Below, piece by piece: positions 33,019 through 41,405 of a stretch of DNA of 64,000 nucleotides. The position numbers and the translations under genes are program-made. The DNA is taken from positions 930,001 to 994,000 of the forward strand of contig CBDATO010000003.1 in assembly GCA_965199805.1 (NCBI GenBank), given 5' to 3'. Under the pieces are notes generated by a model. That model had not been told where the DNA came from and made no database searches. It saw only the letters and a list, made by a program, of their open reading frames with translations. Origin of the DNA: DATAZK01 sp965199805 (GTDB lineage Bacteria; Actinomycetota; Actinomycetes; Frankiales; Frankiaceae). How positions within the stretch are numbered: the stretch's first letter is position 1; each line of letters begins with the position of its first letter.

Positions 33019-33627
33019 ATGCCGTCGCTGTTCAAGAAGCAAGAGTCCGAGGTCATCGAGGTCGAGGCCACGGACATCAAGGCGAACGGCAAGGGACGCG
33101 CCACCCCCACGCGTAAGGACGCCCGCGACGCCCGCCGCAGCCCCTCGAGCTATCGGGGCTCGTCGTCGCGGCCGGGTGACCCGAAGGCGTCGAAGAAGGC
33201 CGTGCGCGACGCCCGCCGGCAGAAGTCCTCGGAGTACCGCCGGGCGATGAACTCGGGCGACGTCAGCAAGCTGCCGGCCCGGGAGCGCGCCCCCGAGCGC
33301 ATCGTCGCCCGCGATTACGTCGACACCCGGCGCAACTTCGCCCCGGTGCTGCTCGCCGTCATCGTGCTCGCGTACTTCGTCGGGCTGGTGCCCTCGGCCG
33401 CGACCCGGATCGTGTCGTTCTACATCCTGCCGCTGGCGCTGCTGGGCATCGTCGTGGACTGCGTCTACGTCGGACGCAAGGCCCAGCGTGCGGTGCTCGA
33501 GCGCCACCCCGCGTCGGCGGTCAAGGTCAAGGCTTACGCCGCGCAGCGCGCCGTGCTGCCCGCGCGGTGGCGCCAGCCGCGCCCGCGCCCGCAGATCAAG
33601 GTGGCGCGCTGGATCCCGCGCGACTGA
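33019..33627 (+). CDS. DUF3043 membrane protein
   Basis: A 202-residue protein with a highly charged N-terminal half (DARDARRSPSSYRGSS, then KKAVRDARRQKSSEYRRAMNSGD), two adjacent membrane helices (NFAPVLLAVIVLAYFVGLV and IVSFYILPLALLGIVVDCVYVG) and a basic tail. This layout matches DUF3043, seen as Rv2206 in the same location. ATG 33019 is preferred; GTG 33010, just after the nadA stop, is an alternative. The short distance suggests cotranscription with nadA. Function unknown. Confidence 0.8.
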   Translation: MPSLFKKQESEVIEVEATDIKANGKGRATPTRKDARDARRSPSSYRGSSSRPGDPKASKKAVRDARRQKSSEYRRAMNSGDVSKLPARERAPERIVARDYVDTRRNFAPVLLAVIVLAYFVGLVPSAATRIVSFYILPLALLGIVVDCVYVGRKAQRAVLERHPASAVKVKAYAAQRAVLPARWRQPRPRPQIKVARWIPRD

Positions 33628-33643
33628 CCCCGCGCCGGTCGGC

Positions 33644-33865
33644 CTACTGCTGCGGTCGCAGGCTCATCGGGCCGTAGACCTTGCGCGGACCTTCGCGCAG
33701 GGTCACCTGCTCGACGCCGGCGTGCAGCAGCTCCTGCCAGACCTCGCCGACCCACGACTCGGCGTCCGACTGCGACGGGAAGATCTCGGCGGCCGGGGCG
33801 GCGGTGAGCTGCTCCGGATCGAGGACGTCGCCGTCCGCCGTCTCGTAATCCCACGTCCAGGACAC
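33644..33865 (-). CDS. Conserved small acidic protein
   Basis: A 73-residue protein beginning MSWTWDYETADGDVL and ending EGPRKVYGPMSL; it is acidic, with one predicted helix (SDAESWVGEVWQELLHAGV). GTG 33865 has a textbook AAGGAGG Shine-Dalgarno 5 bases upstream, so the longer frame reaching 33970 is wrong. I know similar short proteins in other actinobacteria near the cobalamin genes, but no function. It converges on DUF3043. Confidence 0.75.
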   Translation of the reverse strand: MSWTWDYETADGDVLDPEQLTAAPAAEIFPSQSDAESWVGEVWQELLHAGVEQVTLREGPRKVYGPMSLRPQQ

Positions 33866-33978
33866 CGGGCCTCCTTGCTGAGCGGATCGCATGTCGGGCG
33901 AGGCCATCGTGCCCGATGCGCCGCTCGGTACGCGCGGCGCCGGCCGGCAGGCGCTGCAGACACGGCACACTTCTGCCG

Positions 33979-35292
33979 GTGAGACTGCAGCTGCTCGGTA
34001 CGGGTTCGGCGGACGGCTGGCCCAACCCCTGGTGCGACTGCGCGTCGTGCACCTGGGCCCGCACGACCGGGTCGGTACGTGCGCAGACCTCCGTGCTCCT
34101 CGACGACCGGGTGCTGATCGACTGCGGACCCGATGCCCCGCGCGCGGCGGCCCGGGCGGGGGTGAGCCTCGCCGGCGTCGATCTCGTGCTGCTCGGCCAC
34201 GCCCATCCCGACCACTGCCATCCGCAGGCGCTGCTCTGGCGCGAGTGGTCCTCCCAGCGTGACCGGCCCTTGGAGGTGGTCGCCCCGGCGGCGGCGATCC
34301 AGGCCTTCCGCGCGGCGGCCGACGACGACGCCATGGTCACGTACACCGAGGTGCGGGCCGGCGATGACCTCGTACGCGGCGGCTACCGGCTGCGGCCGCA
34401 CGCCGCCGAGCACGGCGACGCCCGGGTCGGCCCGCCGGTGCTGCACGACGTCACGGCGCCGGACGGTGCGCGGCTGCTCTACGCCGTCGACACGGCGCCG
34501 TTGCCGGAGTCGGCGCTGCCGGGTGACGCGGCCGCGCCGTACGACGTGCTGCTCCTGGAGGAGACGCACGGCGATCTGCCCGGTGTCGGCCTGCACCACG
34601 GGCTGGACACCTTCGGGCTGACGGTCGCGGCGCTGCGCCGGCGCGGCGCGCTGACGTCCCGCAGCCGCGTCATCGCCGTCCACCTGGGTCACGGCAACCC
34701 GCCGGGCGCCGAGCTGGGTCGCCGGCTCGCGGCGTACGGCGCCGAGGCGCTGCCGGACGGGGCGGTCGTGGACGTGGCCGGGCGCGCGGCCGCTTTCACG
34801 AGCGCGGGCAGCCAGCCGTACCGGGTGCTGATCACGGGTGGCGCGCGATCGGGCAAGTCGCAGGAGGCCGAGCGGCGCCTGCTCGCACGCCCGGAGGTGA
34901 CGTACGTGGCGACCGCCGAGGAGTACCCGGACGATCCGGAGTGGTCGGCCCGGCTCACAGCCCATCGAGATCGTCGACCGGCACACTGGAGCACGGTCGA
35001 GACCGGTGTCCTGGCCCCGCTCCTCACGAGCCCGGGGCCGCCGCTGCTCATCGACTGCCTCGGGCTGTGGCTGACCCGCGGCTCCGAGGATCCCGACGCG
35101 CTGGCCGAGGCGTGGCGCAACTGTCAGCGAGAGGTCGTATTGGTCACCAACGAGGTCGGGTCCGGCGTCGTCCCGGCGACGCAGAGCGGCCGCTCCTTCC
35201 GCGACGGCCTCGGGCGGCTCAACGCCCGGCTCGCGGCGACGGCGGACGAGGTCTGGCACTGCGTGGCGGGTGTGGCATGTCGTCTCAAGTGA
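33979..35292 (+). CDS. cobU: PhnP-like metallo-beta-lactamase domain fused to CobU kinase/guanylyltransferase
   Basis: A 437-residue two-domain protein. Residues 1-270 are a metallo-beta-lactamase fold of the PhnP type: LGTGSADGWPNPWCDCASC, whose C19, C21 and C24 resemble the structural zinc cysteines of PhnP, and the metal motif HAHPDH (residues 74-79), with later His in HAAEHGD and VHLGHGN. Residues 280-437 are CobU: P-loop ITGGARSGKS (286-294), LIDCLGLWLTR, and VTNEVGSGVVPATQSGRSFRD. CobU phosphorylates adenosylcobinamide and makes adenosylcobinamide-GDP. The GTG at 33979 is the plausible start. It overlaps cobT by 16 bases. The MBL substrate is not known. Confidence 0.85.
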   Translation: MRLQLLGTGSADGWPNPWCDCASCTWARTTGSVRAQTSVLLDDRVLIDCGPDAPRAAARAGVSLAGVDLVLLGHAHPDHCHPQALLWREWSSQRDRPLEVVAPAAAIQAFRAAADDDAMVTYTEVRAGDDLVRGGYRLRPHAAEHGDARVGPPVLHDVTAPDGARLLYAVDTAPLPESALPGDAAAPYDVLLLEETHGDLPGVGLHHGLDTFGLTVAALRRRGALTSRSRVIAVHLGHGNPPGAELGRRLAAYGAEALPDGAVVDVAGRAAAFTSAGSQPYRVLITGGARSGKSQEAERRLLARPEVTYVATAEEYPDDPEWSARLTAHRDRRPAHWSTVETGVLAPLLTSPGPPLLIDCLGLWLTRGSEDPDALAEAWRNCQREVVLVTNEVGSGVVPATQSGRSFRDGLGRLNARLAATADEVWHCVAGVACRLK

Positions 35293-36344
35293 CCCCTCCG
35301 GACCCCGGGGCGCGCAGCGACGCGCTGGCGCGGCAGGCCGTACTCACCAAGCCCGCCGGCTCGCTCGGCCGGCTGGAGCCGCTGTCGGCGTGGGTCGCCG
35401 CCGTCCAGGGCAGCAGCCCGCCGCACGCCTTCGCGCGGGTACGGGTCGTCCTGGTCGCCGCCGAGCACGGCATCGCCCAGGCCGGTGTCTCCGCCTACCC
35501 GCCCGAGGTCACGGCGCAGATGGTCGCGAACTTCGCGGCGGGAGGCGCCGCCGTCAACGTGCTCGCCAGGCAGATGGGGGCGACCGTGCGGGTGGCGGCC
35601 GACGGCGTCGGCCACCCCTCCGGGCGGATCGACATCGAGGACGCCCTGACCGAGGACGAGTTCGCGGCCGCGTACGCGCTGGGTGTCGCGATCGTCGACG
35701 AGGAGGTCGACAGCGGCTGCGACCTGCTGATCCCGGGTGACATGGGCATCGGCAACACCACCCCGGCAGCCGCACTCGTCGCGGGGCTGCTCGGCCTCGA
35801 GCCGGTCGCGGTGGTCGGCCGCGGGACCGGGATCGACGACGCCACCTGGATGCGCAAGACGACGGCGATCCGCGACGCCCTGCGCCGGGCCCGGCGCAGC
35901 GTGGGCATGGATCCGGAGGGGCTGCTGCGCGTGGTCGGCGGTCGTGACCTCGCGACGCTCGCCGGGCTGTTGGCCCATGCCGCCGAGCGGCGTACGCCGG
36001 TGCTGCTGGACGGTGTCGTCAGCTGCGCCGCCGCACTCGCCGCCGAGCGGATCGCGCCGGGTGCGCACGCCTGGTGGAGGGCCGGCACCCGCTCGACCGA
36101 GCCCGCCCAAGCCGCTGCCCTGCGCGAGTTGGAGCTCGAACCGCTGCTGGACCTCGGGCTCCGGCTCGGCGAAGGCACCGGTGCGCTGCTCGCGCTGCCG
36201 CTCGTACAGGCCGCGGCCCTCACGCTCGCGGAGATGGCGACGTTCACCGAGGCGGGCGTGAGCGACCGTCCGGACGGGTCGCCCGACGACCCCGCCCCCG
36301 AGCCGGACGAGCCGGCGGGCCCGGACCTCGCGGACGCGACCTGA
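35277..36344 (+). CDS. cobT: Nicotinate-nucleotide:DMB phosphoribosyltransferase
   Basis: A 355-residue enzyme making alpha-ribazole 5'-phosphate, the lower-ligand nucleotide of cobalamin. Motifs include LTKPAGSLGRLEPLSAWVAA, VVLVAAEHGIAQAGVSAYP, IPGDMGIGNTTPAAAL with the catalytic Glu expected later (GLRLGEGTGALLALPLVQAA). The start overlaps the MBL-CobU gene and the stop overlaps the most likely cobS start. The last 35 residues are acidic and proline-rich, a tail beyond the usual fold. Rv2207 is the positional equivalent. Confidence 0.93.
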   Translation: MSSQVTPPDPGARSDALARQAVLTKPAGSLGRLEPLSAWVAAVQGSSPPHAFARVRVVLVAAEHGIAQAGVSAYPPEVTAQMVANFAAGGAAVNVLARQMGATVRVAADGVGHPSGRIDIEDALTEDEFAAAYALGVAIVDEEVDSGCDLLIPGDMGIGNTTPAAALVAGLLGLEPVAVVGRGTGIDDATWMRKTTAIRDALRRARRSVGMDPEGLLRVVGGRDLATLAGLLAHAAERRTPVLLDGVVSCAAALAAERIAPGAHAWWRAGTRSTEPAQAAALRELELEPLLDLGLRLGEGTGALLALPLVQAAALTLAEMATFTEAGVSDRPDGSPDDPAPEPDEPAGPDLADAT

Positions 36345-37150
36345 CCGGGCTGGCGCCGTTGCGCCACATCGTCAGCCTGCTGACGATCATCCCGGTCGGC
36401 CGGCGGCCGATCCACCTGCGCGAGGGCGATGCCGCCCGCGCCATCAGCTATGCGCCGCTGGTCGCCTTCCTGGTGTGGCTGCCGGCCGCCGCCGTCCAGC
36501 TCGGAGCCCGTCACCTGCTGGGCAACGACTCCGCGCTGCTCATCCCAATCCTGTCGCTCGGCACCATCGTCGTGCTGACCGGGGCGATGCACCTGGACGG
36601 CCTCGCCGACCTCGGTGACGCCATCGGCTCGCGCCGCCGGGGAGCCGCGGCACTCGAGGTCATGCGCGACTCGAGGATCGGGGCCTTCGGCGCCGTCGCG
36701 CTGCTGCTCGTCCTGCTCGGGCAGATCGGCTCGCTGAGCTTGGCGATCATCCGCCACCACGGCACCGTGTCGCTGCTGACGGCGCAGCTCGCCGGCCGGC
36801 TGGCGATCGTGCTGGCCTGCCGCCGCGGTATGACGCCCGCACGCACCGACGGCCTCGGGGTCGGCGTCATCGGCACCGTCTCCCGGCTGCGCGTCGCGGT
36901 GACCACCGTCTGCGTGTTCGCCGCCGCGGGGATCGCCGGCAAGCTGGACTACGACGGCGGTCGCTTCCGGGAGAGCGCCCACGCCATCTTCGCGCTGCTG
37001 TGCGGACTGGTGGCGGCCGAGCTGCTGCGCCGGCTCGCCGCCCGCCGGATCGGCGGCGTCACCGGCGACGTGCTGGGCGCCGGAGTCGAGGTCGCCGTGC
37101 TGGTGACCCTCGCCGTCATGTCGATGCGCGCGCCCACCTGGCTGCACTGA
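36341..37150 (+). CDS. cobS: Adenosylcobinamide-GDP ribazoletransferase (cobalamin synthase)
   Basis: A membrane enzyme of about 263-269 residues joining adenosylcobinamide-GDP to alpha-ribazole phosphate. The metal-binding GAMHLDGLADLGDAIGS motif and the MRDSRIGAFGAVALLL segment are characteristic, with 6-7 membrane helices. No ATG or GTG lies near the conserved onset LAPLRHIVSLLTIIPVG: the options are CTG 36341, which overlaps the cobT stop as CTGA, CTG 36350, or TTG 36359. I give the widest. It completes the nucleotide-loop operon, which lacks a recognisable CobC phosphatase. Confidence 0.88.
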   Translation: MTGLAPLRHIVSLLTIIPVGRRPIHLREGDAARAISYAPLVAFLVWLPAAAVQLGARHLLGNDSALLIPILSLGTIVVLTGAMHLDGLADLGDAIGSRRRGAAALEVMRDSRIGAFGAVALLLVLLGQIGSLSLAIIRHHGTVSLLTAQLAGRLAIVLACRRGMTPARTDGLGVGVIGTVSRLRVAVTTVCVFAAAGIAGKLDYDGGRFRESAHAIFALLCGLVAAELLRRLAARRIGGVTGDVLGAGVEVAVLVTLAVMSMRAPTWLH

Positions 37151-37174
37151 CCGTCGGCGTACCGAGCTGGGGGG

Positions 37175-38278
37175 TCAGCGCGGGCTGGTCTGCACGAACG
37201 GTGGCTTGACCAGCTCGGCCTCGACGCGACGCCCCCGCACGTCGACGGTCATCACGTCACCCGCGACGGCGGGCCGGTCGGTGCCGGCGACGGCAAGCAG
37301 CGCGAGCGCGATGCCGGTCTGCAGCGTCGGGCTGAAGGTCCCGCTCGTCACGGTGCCGACGGGGGTGCCGGCGGCGTCGGCGACGGTCATGCCCGGCCGG
37401 GCGATGCCGGACGACATCCGCAGGCCCCAGAGGCGCTGCCGGGGATGGGCGCGCTCCTCGACGAGGGCGTCCCGGCCCCAGAATCCCGTCTTGTCCCAGC
37501 CCACGGCCCAGCCCAGACGAGCGGCGACCGGGCTGATCTGCGCCGACAGGTCCTGCCCGTGCAGCGGATAGCCCATCTCGGTGCGCAACGTGTCGCGGGC
37601 GGCGAGCCCGCACGGCACGGCGCCCGCTGCAAGGACGGCGTCCCACAGCGGCCCGGCGTCCGCCGCCAGCGGCAGCAGCTCGTAGCCCTTCTCGCCGGTG
37701 TAACCGGAGCGGCAGACGATCACCGGCCGCCCGTTCCAGTCGGCGACCTGGTGCGACATGTACGGGTGGTCGGCCGGCAGGCCCAGCTCGGCGAGCACCC
37801 GCGGCGCCTCGGGCCCCTGCACGGCGAGCACCGCGTACGCCCGGTGCTGGTTCTCCACCGACACCCCGGCGGGTGCGTCCGCGGCGAGCAGCCGCACCAC
37901 CTCGTCGGTGTTGGCGGCGTTCGGCACCAGGAAGACGTCGTCGTCGGCGTACACGTACGCGATCAGGTCGTCGACGACCCCGCCGCTCGCGGTACAGCAC
38001 AGCGTGTACTGCGCCTGCCCCGGCGCCACCCGGTCCAGGTCGGCCGTGAGCACGCCGTTGAGGTACGCCTTGGCACCCGGGCCGGTGACCCGCGCCTTGC
38101 CGAGGTGGCTCACGTCGAAGACGCCGACCGCCGTACGCACGCTGGTGTGCTCGGCGACGGTGCCGCGGCCGGGCCCGGCGTAGCTGAGCGGCATCGACCA
38201 GCCGCCGAAGGCGCCGAACTTCGCCCCTTCCGCGACGTGGCGGTCGTGCAGCGGGGACAGCAGCAGCTCGTCCGGCAT
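37175..38278 (-). CDS. gcvT: Glycine cleavage system T protein (aminomethyltransferase)
   Basis: A 367-residue tetrahydrofolate-dependent enzyme of the glycine cleavage system. Characteristic segments are SPLHDRHVAEGAKFGAFGGWSMPLSY, GVFDVSHLGKARVTG, VVDDLIAYVYADD, CRSGYTGEKGYEL and LAARDTLRTEMGYPLHGQDL, which form the folate and aminomethyl-lipoyl sites. ATG 38278 is used; TAGCGT on the minus strand (38287-38292) lies 8 bases upstream and suggests a leaderless start. GcvH, GcvP are not in the window. It needs lipoylated GcvH, so the nearby lipB and lipA are functionally relevant. Rv2211c is in the same position. Confidence 0.93.
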   Translation of the reverse strand: MPDELLLSPLHDRHVAEGAKFGAFGGWSMPLSYAGPGRGTVAEHTSVRTAVGVFDVSHLGKARVTGPGAKAYLNGVLTADLDRVAPGQAQYTLCCTASGGVVDDLIAYVYADDDVFLVPNAANTDEVVRLLAADAPAGVSVENQHRAYAVLAVQGPEAPRVLAELGLPADHPYMSHQVADWNGRPVIVCRSGYTGEKGYELLPLAADAGPLWDAVLAAGAVPCGLAARDTLRTEMGYPLHGQDLSAQISPVAARLGWAVGWDKTGFWGRDALVEERAHPRQRLWGLRMSSGIARPGMTVADAAGTPVGTVTSGTFSPTLQTGIALALLAVAGTDRPAVAGDVMTVDVRGRRVEAELVKPPFVQTSPR

Positions 38279-38365
38279 GTGCAGCGACGCTACCCGCGAG
38301 GAGGGCGCAGTCCCCCGACCCATCCCGTCGTGCGTGGTTGCGGGATCAACCAATACGCTGCAGGA
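38279..38365. promoter_or_regulatory. Divergent leaderless promoters, gcvT / pepA
   Basis: Two -10 boxes face away from each other: TAGCGT (minus, 38287-38292), 8 bases before gcvT, and TACGCT (plus, 38354-38359), 6 bases before pepA. No glycine-riboswitch-like sequence can fit in this 87-base gap. Confidence 0.6.
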
Positions 38366-39850
38366 ATGGCTGCCTTCACTCCCGAGCTCGTCGCCTCGGC
38401 GGACGAGCCCACCACCGCCGAGGTCGACGTCGTCGTGGTCGCCGTCGCGAAGACGGACGACGGCCCGCGGCCGCTCGCCGGCAGCGAGAGCATCGACGCC
38501 GCACTGGACGGCCGTCTCGTCGCCGCCCTCACCGCCCTCGGCTTCTCGGGTGACGAAGGTGAGACGGTCCGCTTCCCGTCGCTCGGGGTGGTGTCGGCAC
38601 CCGTCATCGCGGCCGTCGGCGTCGGGGAGCTCGAGGCCGACGCGCCGACGTCGCAGGTGCTGCGCAAGGTCGGCGCCTCCGTGGCGCGCGGCTCGGCCGG
38701 GCGCTCAGCCATCGGCTTCGCCTTCCCGCCCGGCAGCGACGCGGCCGGCGAGGGTGCGCTCCTCGGCGTGTACGCGGCGAAGGAGCCCGCCCCGGGCAAG
38801 GAGCCGGTCGGCCGGGTCCTGCTGCTCGGCGGCTGCGGCAGCAGCGCCGGCGTGACGCGTGCAGCGGCGCTGGCCCGCTCCGTCAACCTCGCCCGCGAGC
38901 TCGGCAACGCACCGGCCAACCTGCTTCCCCCGGCCGCGCTCGCCGATCGCGCCGCGGCAGAGGCCGAGGGCCTCGGCATCGAGGTCACGATCCTCGACGA
39001 GAGCGAGCTGGTCGGGCAGGGCTTCGGCGGCATCATCGGCGTCGGGCAGGGCTCGGCCAACCCGCCGCGCCTGGTCCGGCTCTCCTACTCCCCCGCCGGC
39101 GCCACGAAGACGGTGGCGCTCGTGGGCAAGGGCATCACGTTCGACTCCGGCGGCCTGTCGCTGAAGCCGTCGGTCGGCATGGAGTACATGAAGGTCGACA
39201 TGGCGGGCGCGGCGACGGTGCTGGGCGCCGTGCTCGCGGCCGCCCGCCTGCAGCTGCCGGTCGCCGTCACCGCCTGGCTGACCTGCGCCGAGAACATGCC
39301 GTCCTCGACCGCGACCCGGCCCACCGACGTGCTCACCATGTACGGCGGCAAGCGGGTCGAGGTGCTGAACACGGACGCCGAGGGGCGCCTCGTCCTCGGT
39401 GACGCGCTCGCCCGCGCGAGCGAGGAGAGCCCCGACGTCCTCATCGACGTCGCGACGCTCACCGGCGGTCAGGTCATCGCCCTCGGCAGCCGTACCACCG
39501 GCCTGATGGGGACGGACGAGCCGCTGATGGCCGACCTCACCCGCATCGGCGAGGCCGCGGGCGAGCCCATGTGGGCCATGCCGATGCCGCCGGAGATCCG
39601 CAAGAGCCTGGACTCGCAGGTCGCGGACTTCTCCAACGTCGCCCCGGGTGGCAACCGTGACGGCCACATGCTGGTCGGCGGGGTGTTCCTGCGCGAGTTC
39701 GTCGGCGAGGGCATCGCCTGGGCCCACCTCGACATCGCCGGACCCGCCTGGCACGGCGGCGAGGCCTACGGCTTCACGCCGCGCGGCGCCACCGGCGTCA
39801 TGGTGCGCACCCTCGTGGAGCTCGTCGAGCAGCTGGCGGACCCCGCCTGA
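38366..39850 (+). CDS. pepA: Leucyl aminopeptidase (M17)
   Basis: A 494-residue M17 aminopeptidase that releases N-terminal residues in the cytosol. The two-metal site is visible in VALVGKGITFDSGGLSLKP, MKVDMAGAA and the signature NTDAEGRLVLGD. The bicarbonate/Arg site is in that same loop. The N-terminal domain is divergent, as usual. ATG 38366 is supported by TACGCT 6 bases upstream and by homolog onset; the frame extends far upstream in antisense to gcvT but without similarity. It is the counterpart of Rv2213 (pepB). Confidence 0.92.
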   Translation: MAAFTPELVASADEPTTAEVDVVVVAVAKTDDGPRPLAGSESIDAALDGRLVAALTALGFSGDEGETVRFPSLGVVSAPVIAAVGVGELEADAPTSQVLRKVGASVARGSAGRSAIGFAFPPGSDAAGEGALLGVYAAKEPAPGKEPVGRVLLLGGCGSSAGVTRAAALARSVNLARELGNAPANLLPPAALADRAAAEAEGLGIEVTILDESELVGQGFGGIIGVGQGSANPPRLVRLSYSPAGATKTVALVGKGITFDSGGLSLKPSVGMEYMKVDMAGAATVLGAVLAAARLQLPVAVTAWLTCAENMPSSTATRPTDVLTMYGGKRVEVLNTDAEGRLVLGDALARASEESPDVLIDVATLTGGQVIALGSRTTGLMGTDEPLMADLTRIGEAAGEPMWAMPMPPEIRKSLDSQVADFSNVAPGGNRDGHMLVGGVFLREFVGEGIAWAHLDIAGPAWHGGEAYGFTPRGATGVMVRTLVELVEQLADPA

Positions 39851-39948
39851 CGCCGGTGTGACGAGTCGCATCCCGGGAGGGATGAGCGAGCGGTGGCAGA
39901 CTGTTGTCAAGGTCGTACCACCTTTCCGCAGCGCTGAAGGAGCACGTC

Positions 39949-41331
39949 GTGACCCCCTCGAGCGAGCCCGTCGATCTCGCCATCCTGGGTGCTGGCAGCG
40001 GCGGTTACGCCGCCGCCCTGCGCGCCGCCGAGCTCGGGATGCGGGTGGTCATGGTCGAGCGCGACAAGGTCGGCGGCACCTGCCTGCACCGGGGCTGCAT
40101 CCCGACCAAGGCGCTGCTGCACGCGGCCGAGGTCGCGGACAACGCCAAGGAGGGGCCGGAGAAGTTCGGCGTGCTGTCGACCTTCAACGGGATCGACATG
40201 CCGGGCGTCAACGCCTACAAGGACGGTGTCGTCAGCAAGCTCTACAAGGGCCTCACCGGTCTGGTGAAGTCCCGCAACATCGAGGTCGTCCAGGGCGAGG
40301 GACGGCTCGCGAGCCCCACCAGCCTGCAGGTCGGTGACCGCACCATCGAGGCACGCCACGTCATCCTCGCCACCGGCTCGGAGGCGCGGTTCATCCCCGG
40401 CGTCACCGTCGACGGCGAGAAGGTGCTGACCAGCGACCACGCGCTGACCCTCGATCGCGTGCCCGCCTCGGCCATCGTGCTCGGCGCGGGTGCCATCGGC
40501 TGCGAGTTCGCCTCGGTCTGGAACGCCTTCGGTGCCCAGGTGACGATCGTCGAGGCCCTGCCGCACCTGGTGCCGGCCGAGGAGGAGTCGTCCTCCAAGC
40601 TGCTCGAGCGCCAGTTCCGCCGCAAGGGCATCGCCTTCCACATCGGGTCGCGGCTCAGCGAGGTGTCGACGGCCGGTGACGGCGTCACGGTCACGCTGGA
40701 GAACGGCAAGACCGTCACGGCCGAGATCCTGCTGGTCGCGGTCGGCCGCGGGCCGGTGTCGGCCGACTTCGGCTACGAGGAGGCCGGGCTCGAGATGGAG
40801 CGCGGTTACGTCAAGGTCGACGCCACCTGCCAGACCAACGTGCCGACCGTCAGCGCCATCGGCGACCTGCGCCCCGGGCTCCAGCTCGCCCACGTCGGGT
40901 TCGGCGAGGGCATCCTGGTCGCCGAGCGGCTCGCCGGTCAGAGCGTCGTCCCGATCGACTACGACGGGGTCCCGCGCGTCACGTACTCCCACCCCGAGGT
41001 CGCCTCGGTCGGACTCACCACGACCGTCGCCAAGCAGCGCGGCTACGAGATCGAGACCGCGACGTACGACCTGGCCGGCAACGGGCGCGCCCAGATCCTC
41101 GCGACCGCCGGTGCCTGCACCGTCGTGGCCGAGAAGGACGGGCCGGTGCTCGGCATCCACCTGGTCGGTGACCGGGTGGGCGACCTCATCGCCGAGGCAC
41201 AGCTCATCGTCAACTGGGAGGCCCACGCCTCCGAGGTGGCCTCACTGATCCACCCGCACCCCACCCTGTCCGAGGTCATCGGCGAGGCTCATCTGGCACT
41301 CGCCGGCAAGCCCCTGCACGCCCACGGCTGA
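39949..41331 (+). CDS. lpdA: Dihydrolipoyl dehydrogenase
   Basis: A 460-residue flavoprotein, the E3 component that reoxidises lipoyl groups of 2-oxoacid dehydrogenases and glycine cleavage. Features: FAD motif ILGAGSGGYAAALRA, redox disulfide GGTCLHRGCIPTK, NAD motif VLGAGAIGCEFASVW, and the C-terminal HPHPTLSEVIGEA with the catalytic His-Glu pair. GTG 39949 is chosen because GAAGGAG stands 6 bases upstream; the longer frame from 39904 has no such support. sucB follows 74 bases later, so E3 and E2 probably form one transcription unit. Confidence 0.94.
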   Translation: MTPSSEPVDLAILGAGSGGYAAALRAAELGMRVVMVERDKVGGTCLHRGCIPTKALLHAAEVADNAKEGPEKFGVLSTFNGIDMPGVNAYKDGVVSKLYKGLTGLVKSRNIEVVQGEGRLASPTSLQVGDRTIEARHVILATGSEARFIPGVTVDGEKVLTSDHALTLDRVPASAIVLGAGAIGCEFASVWNAFGAQVTIVEALPHLVPAEEESSSKLLERQFRRKGIAFHIGSRLSEVSTAGDGVTVTLENGKTVTAEILLVAVGRGPVSADFGYEEAGLEMERGYVKVDATCQTNVPTVSAIGDLRPGLQLAHVGFGEGILVAERLAGQSVVPIDYDGVPRVTYSHPEVASVGLTTTVAKQRGYEIETATYDLAGNGRAQILATAGACTVVAEKDGPVLGIHLVGDRVGDLIAEAQLIVNWEAHASEVASLIHPHPTLSEVIGEAHLALAGKPLHAHG

Positions 41332-41405
41332 CCCCGCACCCGCTCGCTCGCCCGACACCCAAACCCGCCGAACCGCCGAACCGAGAAGAAGGAGCGCGAG
41401 CACCG

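Noticed and set aside
39905..39930. TTGTCA upstream of lpdA as a third damage-type promoter
   Set aside because: No TANNNT box lies 11 bases downstream.
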